From: Phytopseudomonas punonensis
Lineage (GTDB): Bacteria; Pseudomonadota; Gammaproteobacteria; Pseudomonadales; Pseudomonadaceae
Length of the DNA stretch: 64,000 nt
Assembly: GCF_900142655.1 (NCBI RefSeq)
Contig: NZ_FRBQ01000004.1
Location: 62,001-126,000 of the forward strand
Reading direction: 5' to 3'
Below are positions 53,103 through 62,924 of the stretch, piece after piece. Every line of letters begins with the position of its first letter. Positions within the stretch are counted from its first letter, which is position 1. The position numbers were made by a program, and so were the translations under genes. The notes under the pieces are model-generated. The model did not search any database and was not told the origin of the DNA. It saw nothing but the letters and a program-made list of their open reading frames with translations.

Positions 53103-53154
53103 TTGTGGGAGCGCGCCATGCGCGCGATATCGCGGGCGTGGCCCGCTCCCACAA
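53103..53154. repeat. REP/REPIN-type palindromic repeat, copy 4
   Basis: TTGTGGGAGCG at the left and CGCTCCCACAA at the right enclose CGCCATGCGCGCGATATCGCGGGCGTGGCC, the same core as the other copies. It is placed in the 138-nt gap between the convergent TolC-family and waaA genes. Confidence 0.85.
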
Positions 53155-53214
53155 TGAATCGCGGCGGCTCGAGCCCACAGCATTGCGGCCACATCAAGGC
53201 CAATTGAGCAGGCG

Positions 53215-54495
53215 TTAAACGAGCAGCCTTTCCAACCCATCCAGCAGGCGCTTCAACGCGCCCTGATTGGCCTTGAGCACCGCCAGCCCAGCCTCACGCA
53301 TGGCCGCCGCATGCGCTGGCTCGCTCAGCAGTGCTGCCACTTGCCTACCCAGCGCGTCGGCATCTGCCACTTCGCAAAGTGCACCGCGTTCCAGCAGTTG
53401 CGCGGTGATTTCCAGGAAGTTGAAACGGTGCGGCCCCATGATCACCGGCAGGCCCAGCGCCGCGGGCTCCAGCGGGTTATGGCCGCCGGTCTCGACCAGG
53501 CTGCCGCCGACAAAGGCGATATCGGCCAGGGCGTACAGAAACATCAGCTCGCCCATGCTGTCGCCCAGCAGCACCTGCATCTGGGGGCCAACCGCCTCGC
53601 CTGACGAGCGCCGTATGAAGCTCAGCCCTGCCTCACGCAACTGCGCCGCCGCCGTGTCGAAACGTTCCAGATGGCGCGGCACCAGAATCAGCAAGGCATC
53701 CGGCTGGCTGGCGAGCAACTGCCGGTGCGCCTGGATCACCAGCGCGTCCTCACCTTCGCGAGTGCTGGCGGCGATCCACACGGGCCGCTGTTGCGCCTGC
53801 CATTGCCCGCGTAACGCGCTGGCGCGAGCCGATACCTCTGCATCCACCTGCTGGTCGAACTTGATCGAACCGGTAACCTCGACAGCGGCGGGCCGCGCCC
53901 CCAGGTCGATAAAGCGCTCAGCCTCGACCTGGCTCTGCACCGCGAGCAGATCCAACTCGGCAAGCATCGGCGCGGTCAGCTTGGCGAAGCGCCCATAGCC
54001 TTTGGCCGAACGCGCGGAGAGCCGTCCATTGGCCAGCGTCACCGGGATGCCGCGAAGTGCGCATTGGTGGATGTAGTTGGGCCACAGCTCGGTCTCCATG
54101 ATCACCGCCAGCTTCGGTTGCGCCTTTTTGAGAAACCGCGCCGCAGCCCAGGGCAGGTCATAGGGCAGATAGCAGTGCTGCACCCGGCCGGCGAACTGCG
54201 CCTCGGGAAACAGCGCGCGGATTCGCTCGGAGCCGGTGGGCGTCATGCAGGTCAGGGTGATCGGCATATCCGGATAGCGGGCCAGCAGCTCGCGCACCAA
54301 CGGCGCGGCGGCGATGCTTTCACCTACCGACACGGCATGCACCCAGATGCCGCCGGGACGCAGTGGCGGCAGCAACGCAAAGCGCTCACCAACGCGCTTG
54401 GTGTAGGCCGGCGCGCGCCAGGCACGCCAAGCCAGGCGCAGGCCGATCAGCGGGAGACAGAGGTGAAACAGCAGGCTATAGAGATGTCGGTTCAT
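53215..54495 (-). CDS. waaA: Kdo transferase (lipid A core assembly)
   Basis: A 426-residue inner-membrane-associated glycosyltransferase (GT30) that adds Kdo residues to lipid IVA. N-terminal hydrophobic anchor, then WVHAVSVGESIAAAPLV, LTCMTPTGSERIRALFP, METELWPNYI and the donor-binding C-terminal LVPRHLERFDTAAAQL, GGSLVETGGHNPLEPAALG. These match WaaA/KdtA throughout. ATG start at 54495. Together with hldE and the ligase-like gene it makes this an LPS region. Confidence 0.95.
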   Translation of the reverse strand: MNRHLYSLLFHLCLPLIGLRLAWRAWRAPAYTKRVGERFALLPPLRPGGIWVHAVSVGESIAAAPLVRELLARYPDMPITLTCMTPTGSERIRALFPEAQFAGRVQHCYLPYDLPWAAARFLKKAQPKLAVIMETELWPNYIHQCALRGIPVTLANGRLSARSAKGYGRFAKLTAPMLAELDLLAVQSQVEAERFIDLGARPAAVEVTGSIKFDQQVDAEVSARASALRGQWQAQQRPVWIAASTREGEDALVIQAHRQLLASQPDALLILVPRHLERFDTAAAQLREAGLSFIRRSSGEAVGPQMQVLLGDSMGELMFLYALADIAFVGGSLVETGGHNPLEPAALGLPVIMGPHRFNFLEITAQLLERGALCEVADADALGRQVAALLSEPAHAAAMREAGLAVLKANQGALKRLLDGLERLLV

Positions 54496-54546
54496 GGCGG
54501 CGAAGCTTAGGGTTGCCGGCGGAGCAGCACAAGTCGCGCGCCGAGC

Positions 54547-55434
54547 TCACGCTTTGAGCACCCGCAGGCGCTCGGTCAGGGCCGTGGCCAGCCACTGGGC
54601 GGCCGGCCCCAGCGCCTCGTCACGGCGAAACACCATTTCCAGCGGCAGAGGCGGCGCGATCCAGTCGCTGCGTAGCTCAACCAAATGGCCCTGATAGGTC
54701 GGGTACTGGGCCACGTGCCGCGGCAGACAGGCCCAACCCAGGTTGCGCATCAGCAGCTCGGCCATCGAGTAGAAACTGTCCGCATGCCAGGCTGATGGGC
54801 TGATCCGTTCGTTGCCGGGGTACTGGGTGTCCTGCAGGCTGATCAGCAGTTGGCGGTGGCGCGCCAGCTCACGGCGCCCGACTGGCCCGGCCTGGGCCAG
54901 CGGATGGCCGGCGCCGCAGACCATGACCATCTCCACCATGCCCAGGCGCCGGCGCTCGAGCTCCGCCGGCATGCCCTCATGGTGAAACAGCAGGCCAAGA
55001 TCGGCGCGCCGCTCGATAAGCCGCCGCGCCACCACGCCTTGCCCGCCACTGGTCATCTGCACCTCCACCCCGGGAAAGGCCCGCGCCAAACCCTCCAGGC
55101 TGTCGAGCACAGGCGGCAGCGGCAAGGCCTCGTCCTGGGCGAGCCGCAGGCAGGCTTCTTCGCCCTGAGCCAGGCCGAGCGCCCGCCCTTCCAGCCGCTC
55201 GCACTGGCGCAGCAGCTCGCGGGCTTCTTCCAACAAGGCCAGCCCGGCGTCGGTCACGCGGGGCTGGCGGCCGCTGCTGCGCTCGAACAGGCGCAGGCCG
55301 AGATCGTCCTCCAGAGCCGCCACCGCCGTGCTGACCGCGGACTGCACGCGACCCAGCCGCCGGGCCACGGCAGAAAACGAATGGCCCTCGGCCACCGCCA
55401 CGAAGACTTCCAACTGTTCAAGGCTCCAGCGCAC
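54547..55434 (-). CDS. LysR-family regulator, divergent from the EmrE-like gene
   Basis: A 295-residue LysR-type regulator: helix-turn-helix FVAVAEGHSFSAVARRLGRVQSAVSTAVAALEDDLGLRLFER and an effector domain starting RLAQDEALPLPPVLDSLEGLARAFPG. GTG start with GGGAG 7 nt upstream. It is divergent from emrE with an 86-nt gap, the same arrangement as PA4989-PA4990 (from memory), so it probably controls the small drug pump. Confidence 0.87.
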   Translation of the reverse strand: MRWSLEQLEVFVAVAEGHSFSAVARRLGRVQSAVSTAVAALEDDLGLRLFERSSGRQPRVTDAGLALLEEARELLRQCERLEGRALGLAQGEEACLRLAQDEALPLPPVLDSLEGLARAFPGVEVQMTSGGQGVVARRLIERRADLGLLFHHEGMPAELERRRLGMVEMVMVCGAGHPLAQAGPVGRRELARHRQLLISLQDTQYPGNERISPSAWHADSFYSMAELLMRNLGWACLPRHVAQYPTYQGHLVELRSDWIAPPLPLEMVFRRDEALGPAAQWLATALTERLRVLKA

Positions 55435-55520
55435 AACCTATCTCCCATGCAGATAGGTAATGAGTTTACCTAACAAACAGCGTCGGTAAAATTGCAAGCC
55501 TGTTAAGAGGAGTGCTGCCG

Positions 55521-55853
55521 ATGAATGGTTATCTCTATCTCGCTCTGGCGATTGCCGCGGAAGTGATCGCAACCACCTCCATGAAGGCTGTCGATGGGCT
55601 CAACAAACCACTGCCTTTGCTGCTGGTAATCGTCGGTTACAGCATCGCGTTCTGGATGCTGATCCTGGTCGTACGCACCATTCCCGTGGGCATCGCCTAC
55701 GCCATCTGGGCCGGCCTGGGGATCGTGCTGGTGAGTATCGCGGCGATGTTCGTCTATGACCAGAAGCCCGACCTGCCCGCCGTGCTGGGCATGGGCCTGA
55801 TCGTAAGTGGTGTGGTGGTGATCCAGCTGTTCTCCCGCGTCACCGGCCACTGA
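55521..55853 (+). CDS. emrE: EmrE-like small multidrug resistance exporter
   Basis: A 110-residue protein with four transmembrane helices, exactly the length of E. coli EmrE. The membrane-embedded Glu14 that binds protons and cations is present (LALAIAAEVIATTSMK), with the GIAYAIWAGLGIV helix-3 motif. It exports quaternary ammonium and other lipophilic cations. ATG at 55521 has GAGGAG 8 nt upstream and is preferred to a GTG three codons earlier. Divergent LysR gene is the likely regulator. Confidence 0.95.
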   Translation: MNGYLYLALAIAAEVIATTSMKAVDGLNKPLPLLLVIVGYSIAFWMLILVVRTIPVGIAYAIWAGLGIVLVSIAAMFVYDQKPDLPAVLGMGLIVSGVVVIQLFSRVTGH

Positions 55854-55892
55854 GCGTTATACTGCGCACCTGTTTTTCTGAGAGGCGCCCGC

Positions 55893-57065
55893 ATGTCCCA
55901 AACTCTGAGCACAGACGTCCTGATCGTCGGCGGCGGTGTCGCCGGCCTGTGGCTGAATGCGCGCCTGCGCGCCAAGGGCTACGCCACGCTGCTGGTTGAG
56001 CGCGACAGCCTGGGCGGCGGTCAGAGCGTCAAATCCCAGGGAATCATCCACGGTGGCGCCAAATATGCCCTGCATGGCGCGCTGAGCGGCGCCTCGGAAG
56101 CCATCGCCGATATGCCACGGCGCTGGCGCGAAGCCTTGGATGGCAGCGGCGAGCTGGATCTGTCCGGCGTGCGCCTGCTTTCCGATGCTCACTACCTGTG
56201 GTCGCCGGGCACCCTGGCCGGCAACCTGACCAGCTTCTTCGCCAGCAAGGCCGTGCGCGGCCGCGTCGACCAGGTAAAAGGCGACCAGCTACCGCCCGCC
56301 CTGCAAAACCCGAAATTCAAAGGCAAGGTCTACCGCCTGGCGGAGCTGGTGGTGGACGTACCGAGCCTAATCGCCCGCCTGGCCGAGCTCGCTGGTGACA
56401 GCCTGCTCGCCGCTGACGACATTCAGCCGCTGCACGAAAATGGCCAACTAGCCGGCTTATGCGTCGACGGTCGTGAGATTCGCGCCCAACGCATTGTGCT
56501 CAGCGCCGGCCGCGGCAATGCCGACCTGCTGACCAGCCTCAATGTCGCGCAACCGAACCAACAGCTTCGTCCGCTGCATATGGTGATGGTCAAGGGTCCG
56601 AGCCTGAAGCCGCTGTACGCCCATTGCCTGGGCGGGGGGCCGAAGCCACGTATCACCGTGACCAGCCACCCGAGTGCCGATGGCGAGTGGGTTTGGTACC
56701 TGGGTGGCGACTTGGCCGAAGCCGATGGCGTGGCGCGTGACGAAGCGGCGCAGATCGAGGCGGCGCGCAAAGAGCTCAGTCAGTTGCTGCCCTGGATCGA
56801 CTTGTCCACAGCCCAATGGGCGACCCTGCGCGTCGAGCGGGCGGAGCCGGCGCAAAGCGGGCTGGTGCGCCCGGACAATGCCTTTCTCAGCGACCAGGGC
56901 GCCCTGCTGGTCGGCTGGCCGACCAAGCTGGCCCTGGCACCGGACTTCGCCGATCGCGTGCTGAGCCATCTCGAACGTGACGGCATTCGTCCTGCTGATC
57001 ATCCTGCGCTGCCGGAACTGCCGCGCCCGGTCATTGGCCGCACTGCGTGGGAGACCTCGTTTTGA
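55893..57065 (+). CDS. DAO-family FAD-dependent oxidoreductase
   Basis: A 390-residue flavoprotein. N-terminal Rossmann motif VLIVGGGVAGLWLNARLRAKGYATLLVERD, then SQGIIHGGAKYAL, a glycerol-3-phosphate-dehydrogenase/DAO-like segment, and C-terminal GALLVGWPTKLALAPDFADRV. Substrate unknown. Its TGA stop overlaps the TTG start of the aldo/keto reductase (TTGA), so the two are coupled, as in PA4991-PA4992 (from memory). Confidence 0.88.
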   Translation: MSQTLSTDVLIVGGGVAGLWLNARLRAKGYATLLVERDSLGGGQSVKSQGIIHGGAKYALHGALSGASEAIADMPRRWREALDGSGELDLSGVRLLSDAHYLWSPGTLAGNLTSFFASKAVRGRVDQVKGDQLPPALQNPKFKGKVYRLAELVVDVPSLIARLAELAGDSLLAADDIQPLHENGQLAGLCVDGREIRAQRIVLSAGRGNADLLTSLNVAQPNQQLRPLHMVMVKGPSLKPLYAHCLGGGPKPRITVTSHPSADGEWVWYLGGDLAEADGVARDEAAQIEAARKELSQLLPWIDLSTAQWATLRVERAEPAQSGLVRPDNAFLSDQGALLVGWPTKLALAPDFADRVLSHLERDGIRPADHPALPELPRPVIGRTAWETSF

Positions 57066-57898
57066 TCCGCAACCTGCACGGCCTGCATCGTCCACTGGGT
57101 TCGACCGGCCTGCAGGTCTCGCCGCTGGGCCTGGGCACGGTCAAGCTGGGCCGCGACCAAGGCGTCAAATATCCCAATTGCTTCACCATTCCTGACGACC
57201 AACAGGCTCGCCAGCTGCTGAGCCTCGCCCGCCAGCTGGGCATCAACCTGATCGATACCGCGCCGGCCTATGGCATCAGCGAACAGCGCCTCGGCCCGTT
57301 GCTACGCGGCCAGCGTCAGGACTGGGTAATCGTCACCAAGGTCGGCGAAGAATTCGACAATGGCCTGTCGCATTTCGACTTCTCGGCCGCCCACACGCGC
57401 CACTCTGTGGAGCGCAGCCTGAAACGTCTGGAAACGGACTATATCGACCTGGTCATGGTGCACTCCAACGGCGACGATCTGGCGATCCTGCGTGATGAAG
57501 CCGTCTACGACACTCTCGCCGAACTCAAGCAGGCCGGGCTGATCCGCGCCTTTGGTTTCTCCGGCAAGACTGTCGAAGGCGGCTTGCTGGCACTCGAACG
57601 CGGCGACTGCGCGATGGTTACCTACAATCTCAGCGAGCAGCAGGAGCGGCCGGTATTGGACTATGCTGCCCTTCACGCCAAAGGCATCCTGATCAAGAAA
57701 GCCCTGGCCAGCGGCCATGTCTGCCTGGAAAGCGGCGTCGATCCGGTACGCGCCAGCTTCGAACTGATATTCGGTCATCCGGGCGTTGGCAGCGCTATCG
57801 TCGGCACCATCAACCCGGTACACCTGGCGCATAACGTCGCCATGGCAGCCGAAGTTATTGTCGGCACTAATAGCCGTCATAACGGATCAGGAGAGTGA
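57062..57898 (+). CDS. Aldo/keto reductase (TTG start)
   Basis: A 278-residue TIM-barrel aldo/keto reductase. The active-site Asp and Tyr are in NLIDTAPAYGISEQRLGPLL, Lys in WVIVTKVGEEF and His in YIDLVMVHSNGDD; the C-terminal GVGSAIVGTINPVHLAHNV ends the barrel. TTG at 57062 gives MIRNLHGLHRPLGSTGLQVSPLGLGTVKLG and has GGGAG 7 nt upstream. The GTG five codons earlier is an alternative. It is translationally coupled to the flavoprotein. Substrate unknown. Confidence 0.9.
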   Translation: MIRNLHGLHRPLGSTGLQVSPLGLGTVKLGRDQGVKYPNCFTIPDDQQARQLLSLARQLGINLIDTAPAYGISEQRLGPLLRGQRQDWVIVTKVGEEFDNGLSHFDFSAAHTRHSVERSLKRLETDYIDLVMVHSNGDDLAILRDEAVYDTLAELKQAGLIRAFGFSGKTVEGGLLALERGDCAMVTYNLSEQQERPVLDYAALHAKGILIKKALASGHVCLESGVDPVRASFELIFGHPGVGSAIVGTINPVHLAHNVAMAAEVIVGTNSRHNGSGE

Positions 57899-57967
57899 TG
57901 GACAGGCGTGCAACGCACGCCGTTAACGCCGCTTATGCGGCCGACCCCGACGCAAGAAGGAGCCGAC

Positions 57968-58933
57968 ATGCCGCGCATCATTTCCCGCAAAGACCCCGCC
58001 ACGTTCAAGACCTTGCCCCTGTACGTCGAGGCCACGCCTGACGGTATCGCCTACCAGAGCCTGGGCCGCCCGCTAAATTTCAGCGAAATGCTCGAGCGCC
58101 GCAAACCAGTCGAATTACATGACAGCCAACGCTTCGCCGTCGAACTGGCCAACCTGGGCGTCTCGGTGCGCCTCACCCTGAACTGGCAAGGTCGTGAGTA
58201 CTGGGTGCTCGTACGACAGCGCCGCCAGGACCGTGGCGACGTCGTCCTCAAGTTGATCTCCGGTTACGTACCGGCTCACGAGCTAAACTTGCCGCTACTG
58301 ACCGCCCTGCAAGAAGTTGCCGAAGAGTGCCTGCTGGAAACCAGCGAAGGCTGGCTCTACGGCCGCTTTGGCGACACCTGGCTACCGGCGCCCTACGAGG
58401 GCTCGCTCAAGTACCGAGAGAACGCCCACTTTCGGCTAAGCCCGCTGTCCGGCGCTGCGCGGCCGGTGCAATGCGGCAACCTGACCCTGCTGGAACGCCC
58501 GCGCGCCTATGTGCACGTGCCAACCGCCTCGCTGCAACTGGTCTATGACTTGCGCCTGGATCTGCCCAAAGACGCCAAGCAACTCAGCCTGCTGCACGTT
58601 GACGAGCATCTGGAGAACGGCAAGCTGATCGCCCGCCTGGATCACGCCCGCCCGGATCTGTATCTGATTCCTCTGGAACAGGGCCGCCCGACAGCCGAGC
58701 TGCTGACCCTGCGCCAGGGCCAGCTGGTGCCCGCCGCTACTCGCGGCCTATGGCTCGCCGAGAGCTTTGCCGCACAGGAAGGCTGGCTGGTGCGCGACGA
58801 GCGCATTCGCTGGAGGGACTGGCTGACACTGCAGAACCTCACGCCGAAAGCGCAAAAGGCAGGTCCTGGCACCGTCCGCGCGGGCGCAACACCGGCGCCA
58901 AGAGTTCGCCTGGATACCGCAGCAGCGGTCTGA
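57968..58933 (+). CDS. Conserved hypothetical protein after the aldo/keto reductase
   Basis: A 321-residue cytoplasmic protein without signal peptide or membrane helix. It starts MPRIISRKDPATFKTLPLYVEATPDG and has a Nudix-like block (YVPAHELNLPLLTALQEVAEECLLETSEGWLYG) in which a Gx5Ex7REUxEExGU box is not complete. The ATG at 57968 has AAGGAG 5 nt upstream and is preferred to 57908. Same slot as PA4993 (from memory). Last gene of the rightward trio, ending before a terminator. Function unknown. Confidence 0.83.
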   Translation: MPRIISRKDPATFKTLPLYVEATPDGIAYQSLGRPLNFSEMLERRKPVELHDSQRFAVELANLGVSVRLTLNWQGREYWVLVRQRRQDRGDVVLKLISGYVPAHELNLPLLTALQEVAEECLLETSEGWLYGRFGDTWLPAPYEGSLKYRENAHFRLSPLSGAARPVQCGNLTLLERPRAYVHVPTASLQLVYDLRLDLPKDAKQLSLLHVDEHLENGKLIARLDHARPDLYLIPLEQGRPTAELLTLRQGQLVPAATRGLWLAESFAAQEGWLVRDERIRWRDWLTLQNLTPKAQKAGPGTVRAGATPAPRVRLDTAAAV

Positions 58934-58956
58934 CTGCGAAGTGGCCTGCCACAAAC

Positions 58957-58989
58957 AAGAACCCCGCCGATTGGCGGGGTTCTTTGTTT
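58957..58989. terminator. Bidirectional terminator between PA4993-like gene and hldE
   Basis: A perfect 12-bp stem (AAGAACCCCGCC with GGCGGGGTTCTT) and 4-nt loop, then TTGTTTT. The A-rich left flank lets it also end the convergent hldE, whose TGA is at 58990-58992. Confidence 0.92.
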
Positions 58990-60411
58990 TCAGCGGCTGC
59001 GAATTTTCTCGACGATGGCGGTGGTCGAGCTGTTCTCGACCAGCCCCAGCACGCGAACCTCACCGCCGTAAGCCTGCACAATATCGGCACCAACGACCTG
59101 GTCGATGCCGTAGTCACCACCCTTGACCAGCACATCGGGCTGCACCTGCTTGAGCAGACGCTCAGGGGTGTCCTCGCTGAAGCTCACCACCCAGTCCACA
59201 GCACCCAGACCGGCCAGCACAGCCATGCGGCGATCCACTGCATTGATCGGGCGGCCTGGCCCTTTGAGACGGCTAACCGACGCATCGTCATTGAGCGCCA
59301 CGATCAGCCGATCACCCTGAGCACTTGCCTGCTCGAGGTAGGTCACATGACCGGCATGCAGAATGTCGAAGCAACCATTGGTGAAAACGATCTTCTCGCC
59401 ATGGGCGCGCGCGTCTTCGGTGGCCAGCAGCAATTGCTCCAGGCTCAGCACACCACGCTCGGAGCCCTCCTCGCGCTGCACTGCGCGGCGCAGCTCGGGC
59501 GTGCTGATCGCTGCCGTACCCAGCTTGCCGACGACGATACCCGCAGCGAGGTTGGCCAATGCAACGGCCTGGGGAAGTTCGGCACCTGCCGCGATAGAGG
59601 CGGCAAGCGTCGAAATCACGGTATCGCCAGCACCGGTCACATCGAACACTTCACGCGCACGTGCCGGCAGGTGCAGGGGCGCATGTTCCGGACGCAACAG
59701 CGTCATGCCATGCTCGCCGCGGGTCACCAGCAGCGCGCCCAGATCAAGTTCACGCATCAGGCGCGCGCCACGGCTAACCAGCTCGGCTTCGTCCTCGCAA
59801 CGACCCACGATCAGCTCGAACTCGCTGAGGTTCGGAGTGATCAGGCTGGCGCCGCGGTAGATAGAAAAATCTTTGCCTTTGGGGTCAGCCAATACCGGAA
59901 TACCACGGGCCCGAGCAGCCTGGATCAGCGCCTGATGGTTTTGCAGGGCACCTTTGCCGTAGTCGGACAGCACCAGCACCTTGACCTGATCGAGCAACTG
60001 CTCGACCTGCCGCGCCAAAGCGTCGGCATCGGTGTGGAACGGCTCTTCGAAATCCATGCGCAGCAGCTGCTGGTGACGGCTCATGACCCGCAGTTTGACG
60101 ATCGTCGGCTGGTTTTCGATGCGCTGGAAGTAAGTTTTCACTCCAATTGCTTCCAGGCTCTGCTGCAAGCTCTGCGCAGCTTCATCCTCGCCGGTCACAC
60201 CAACCAGTACCGCAGGCGCACCGAGCGCGGCAATATTCAGCGCAACGTTGGCAGCGCCGCCTGGGCGGTCCTCGATCTGGTCAACCTTGACGACCGGCAC
60301 CGGAGCCTCAGGCGAAATACGTGAGGTAGCGCCGTGCCAATAACGATCAAGCATGACATCACCCACCACGAGAACGGGCGCCTGATCGAAACGGGGCATG
60401 GATAACTTCAT
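58990..60411 (-). CDS. hldE: Bifunctional heptose 7-phosphate kinase / heptose 1-phosphate adenylyltransferase
   Basis: A 473-residue fused enzyme making ADP-heptose for the LPS inner core. The N-terminal PfkB-type kinase has [14 protein letters not shown] and [10 protein letters not shown] (the conserved DTxxAG-type anion hole). The C-terminal nucleotidyltransferase has [32 protein letters not shown] at 60411 with GGAG 7 nt upstream gives the standard [18 protein letters not shown] start. In P. aeruginosa msbA is the neighbour; here dnpA lies 82 nt upstream instead. Confidence 0.96.
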   Translation of the reverse strand: MKLSMPRFDQAPVLVVGDVMLDRYWHGATSRISPEAPVPVVKVDQIEDRPGGAANVALNIAALGAPAVLVGVTGEDEAAQSLQQSLEAIGVKTYFQRIENQPTIVKLRVMSRHQQLLRMDFEEPFHTDADALARQVEQLLDQVKVLVLSDYGKGALQNHQALIQAARARGIPVLADPKGKDFSIYRGASLITPNLSEFELIVGRCEDEAELVSRGARLMRELDLGALLVTRGEHGMTLLRPEHAPLHLPARAREVFDVTGAGDTVISTLAASIAAGAELPQAVALANLAAGIVVGKLGTAAISTPELRRAVQREEGSERGVLSLEQLLLATEDARAHGEKIVFTNGCFDILHAGHVTYLEQASAQGDRLIVALNDDASVSRLKGPGRPINAVDRRMAVLAGLGAVDWVVSFSEDTPERLLKQVQPDVLVKGGDYGIDQVVGADIVQAYGGEVRVLGLVENSSTTAIVEKIRSR

Positions 60412-60493
60412 GCGAAAACTCCGGATTTTCAAAATCGCCGCGGAGAATAGCACATCAGCTATTGCGCACCGCCGCAGTGCCTTTCAGTACAGC

Positions 60494-61915
60494 TCAATCA
60501 TCGAAAGGTCGCACCCAGAAAAGCTCATGCCGGCGCACAGCTTTGCGAAAGAACTCATCTTCACCGGCCTGCGGCCAGCGCCGCGCAGCCAGGCACCATT
60601 GAATGAAGCGCCGCAGCCGCTTCTTGAAAGGCAGCGGCGTTTGCAGATCGTGCTGCATTGCCAACGCCTGACTCTTATCTAGCAACACGCGGTCGTCGAG
60701 CTGCAGGCACCACAATTTGTCGGCAGGCAGCGGCTCGATGCACGGTGGTAACGCCACCCCGTTACCGGCCGGCCCCATGGGCCAGCGGTCATTGTCAGCC
60801 AGATGATTGGCGTAAAGCAGCTGTACATCAGGCCGCCATCCGCTTTGCTCAATAGCCTGGCGCAATGCACGGCCAGTCTGAATGTGATCAGGATGCGGAT
60901 CGAGCTCAGGATGCGGAAGCACGACAACTTCCGGTTTGAAATGCTGCAGCAGCGCGGCAAGATCGGCGATCAGGTTACTCCAGGTTGGCGAACCATCAAC
61001 ATCGCCAGGCAACTTCACTGAATTGAAACGGCGCACGCTACGAATGTCCGCGTCGCCAGATTCCCGCGAGGCGAACGGCATGAACGGCTCGCTCTCCATC
61101 TGGCGCAGTTGCATACAGTAATACCCCAACTGCACACAGCGACTGGGCTCGACTCCGCCCCATAACGGCACCGTTTGGCTGCTCCAGCTACGTAGCCGCC
61201 CTTTGAGACGAGCAGCGGCTGCGTCACTAAGGCCAAGGCGGCGATAGAAACCAGCCTCGATTTCGCCTTGGGTCAGAGTTACGATCGAGGCTTCACTGGT
61301 ACGACTGTAAAGCCCAAATGCAGCAAGCTCGGCATCGTCAGCATGAGGTGCCAGCACCATCACACGACGACGGGAATAGTCAGGGTTGCTGAAACAATAA
61401 AGCGTTGCCTCACGCCCCAACCGACAAAAACGCCCACGCAGCTTCAAATGCCCTTCTCGCAGCGCCGGCAAATACCCCGACAGATTGACGAAGCGCACGC
61501 CATTGACGCCTCTTTCGAAATCTTGCCGGTCAAGGCTTTCGCCTTCACCAATCAGCACATGGGGGTCAAGGCAGCGCCCCAACAAGCCACTGCGGATATG
61601 CACAGCCATTACCAGGGTGTCTGCATCCTCGGGCCACAAGGCGCCAACCGGGGATACCTGCCCATTGCGATCGAGCAGTGCAGAAAAGCTCAGGCTATCC
61701 GCAGGAAAAGCATGGCGATAATCATCGCGGGGTGAATAAAACAGGTGATCGGAAAACCACGCTTCGTGAGCAATCCATGCAATCACGAGCACGACCGGGG
61801 CAGTGCCCCATGATCCGAACCAATCAAGTGCCACCAGAATAGGCAGTGCAACGATCATGAGAATGCGCTTGTTACGCCGATGCCGACGTACCAGTTGCTG
61901 CTTGCGGGCTTCCAT
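60494..61915 (-). CDS. dnpA: DnpA-like PIG-L family de-N-acetylase
   Basis: A 473-residue membrane-anchored PIG-L/LmbE-type deacetylase. Two N-terminal hydrophobic segments (about residues 18-55) precede a catalytic domain with the Zn-binding APHADDAELAAFGLYSR and a second His motif HPELDPHPDHIQTGRALRQAI. This is the length and layout of PA5002 (DnpA), linked in P. aeruginosa to fluoroquinolone tolerance/persistence and proposed to act on LPS. Its ATG is 4 nt after the mig-14 stop, so the two form one operon. Confidence 0.88.
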   Translation of the reverse strand: MEARKQQLVRRHRRNKRILMIVALPILVALDWFGSWGTAPVVLVIAWIAHEAWFSDHLFYSPRDDYRHAFPADSLSFSALLDRNGQVSPVGALWPEDADTLVMAVHIRSGLLGRCLDPHVLIGEGESLDRQDFERGVNGVRFVNLSGYLPALREGHLKLRGRFCRLGREATLYCFSNPDYSRRRVMVLAPHADDAELAAFGLYSRTSEASIVTLTQGEIEAGFYRRLGLSDAAAARLKGRLRSWSSQTVPLWGGVEPSRCVQLGYYCMQLRQMESEPFMPFASRESGDADIRSVRRFNSVKLPGDVDGSPTWSNLIADLAALLQHFKPEVVVLPHPELDPHPDHIQTGRALRQAIEQSGWRPDVQLLYANHLADNDRWPMGPAGNGVALPPCIEPLPADKLWCLQLDDRVLLDKSQALAMQHDLQTPLPFKKRLRRFIQWCLAARRWPQAGEDEFFRKAVRRHELFWVRPFDD

Positions 61916-61919
61916 TCAT

Positions 61920-62816
61920 CTATACCTGAAAAACAGGATGGCGATTACACCAACGGTCCTTGTATTCAACATCGGCGCGGCCGAACGAGTAGCGCAAAGG
62001 CTTGCCTCGCGCACGCGCATCTTCCCATGCGGCTTGAGTATTGATAAAGCTCAGGACACTGCCGGGGCTGAAGTCACGAGACTCAGGGTCGACGCCACCA
62101 TTGATGTACTCAATGCTGATCCAGTCTGGCGACTCGACCCTGTATAAAACCTGAACGGCTATCGACTTGCCGTCGAGCTGAAGATACGAGCCCCACAGAA
62201 AATCCTTCAGTGCCTCGAAAACCTCGGCGAGATGCCGTTTGCCAGGCACAGCGAACCCCCAGCGCTTCTCGAATAACTCCGTGTAAATCGCGGCCAATGC
62301 ATCTGCAGCCAGACCGCTGACCGGCAAAACCTCGCCACCGGCGTCTTCCAGCATGCGCAATTCGCGCCGCTGGTTGTAGCGAAATTTCTTGCCGTACTCT
62401 TCAGGCTGCCGCGCCAGCGCCAGTTCGTCTGGCTGCTTGCGTAGCGTCGAGATCGACCCCTCATGCAAAGCGGAGACATACCGCAGGCGCTGCCGAATAG
62501 GGGCCTGAGCCCCTTGCGCAACCGGCAATATAACTTCGGAATTGCCCAGATCGAACAGGTCACGCTGCCCCGTTCGCTTAAGCACATTGCGAGACAACGC
62601 CAGGCTGCTGCCCCAAACGGGAATCGCAGCCAGCACCTCACCTTGAAGTGGCCAACCGAGATAATGCACTGGGATGCCAGCCAGCGTAGAAAGCTTCGCT
62701 ACTATTTCGGGATGAGTAACAACGCTGCCACCAAAACGCGCCCACGCCTGTGCATAAAGATTGGCGTCTATGGGGCGCCAGCCACGCTCGCGCCAGCGCT
62801 GTAACAGGTTGAACAT
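61920..62816 (-). CDS. mig-14: Mig-14-like antimicrobial-peptide resistance protein
   Basis: A 298-residue GNAT/FemAB-like protein: RRELRMLEDAGGEVLPVSGLAADALAAIYTELFEKRWGF, SPDWISIEYINGGVDPESRDFSPGSVLSF and YSFGRADVEYKDRWCNRHPVFQV. The Mig-14 family protects Salmonella and P. aeruginosa (PA5003, from memory) from cathelicidin-type peptides; the biochemical step is not known. Associated with the inner membrane. First gene of an operon with dnpA and divergent from the O-antigen-ligase-like gene. Confidence 0.88.
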   Translation of the reverse strand: MFNLLQRWRERGWRPIDANLYAQAWARFGGSVVTHPEIVAKLSTLAGIPVHYLGWPLQGEVLAAIPVWGSSLALSRNVLKRTGQRDLFDLGNSEVILPVAQGAQAPIRQRLRYVSALHEGSISTLRKQPDELALARQPEEYGKKFRYNQRRELRMLEDAGGEVLPVSGLAADALAAIYTELFEKRWGFAVPGKRHLAEVFEALKDFLWGSYLQLDGKSIAVQVLYRVESPDWISIEYINGGVDPESRDFSPGSVLSFINTQAAWEDARARGKPLRYSFGRADVEYKDRWCNRHPVFQV

Positions 62817-62924
62817 CAGGCATCCGGCTCTGGCAAAAAGGTCGCCAAGCTTAACACGCAGGCGCTGCCTCTTGAGGGACGATGCTTTAAGATACCTGCC
62901 TTTACCCGACGCTTAGGACTTCTG

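Noticed and set aside
58750..60324. 524-codon open frame antisense to hldE
   Set aside because: hldE has complete kinase and nucleotidyltransferase motifs. The opposite frame is low-complexity (Gln/His-rich) as expected of a shadow.
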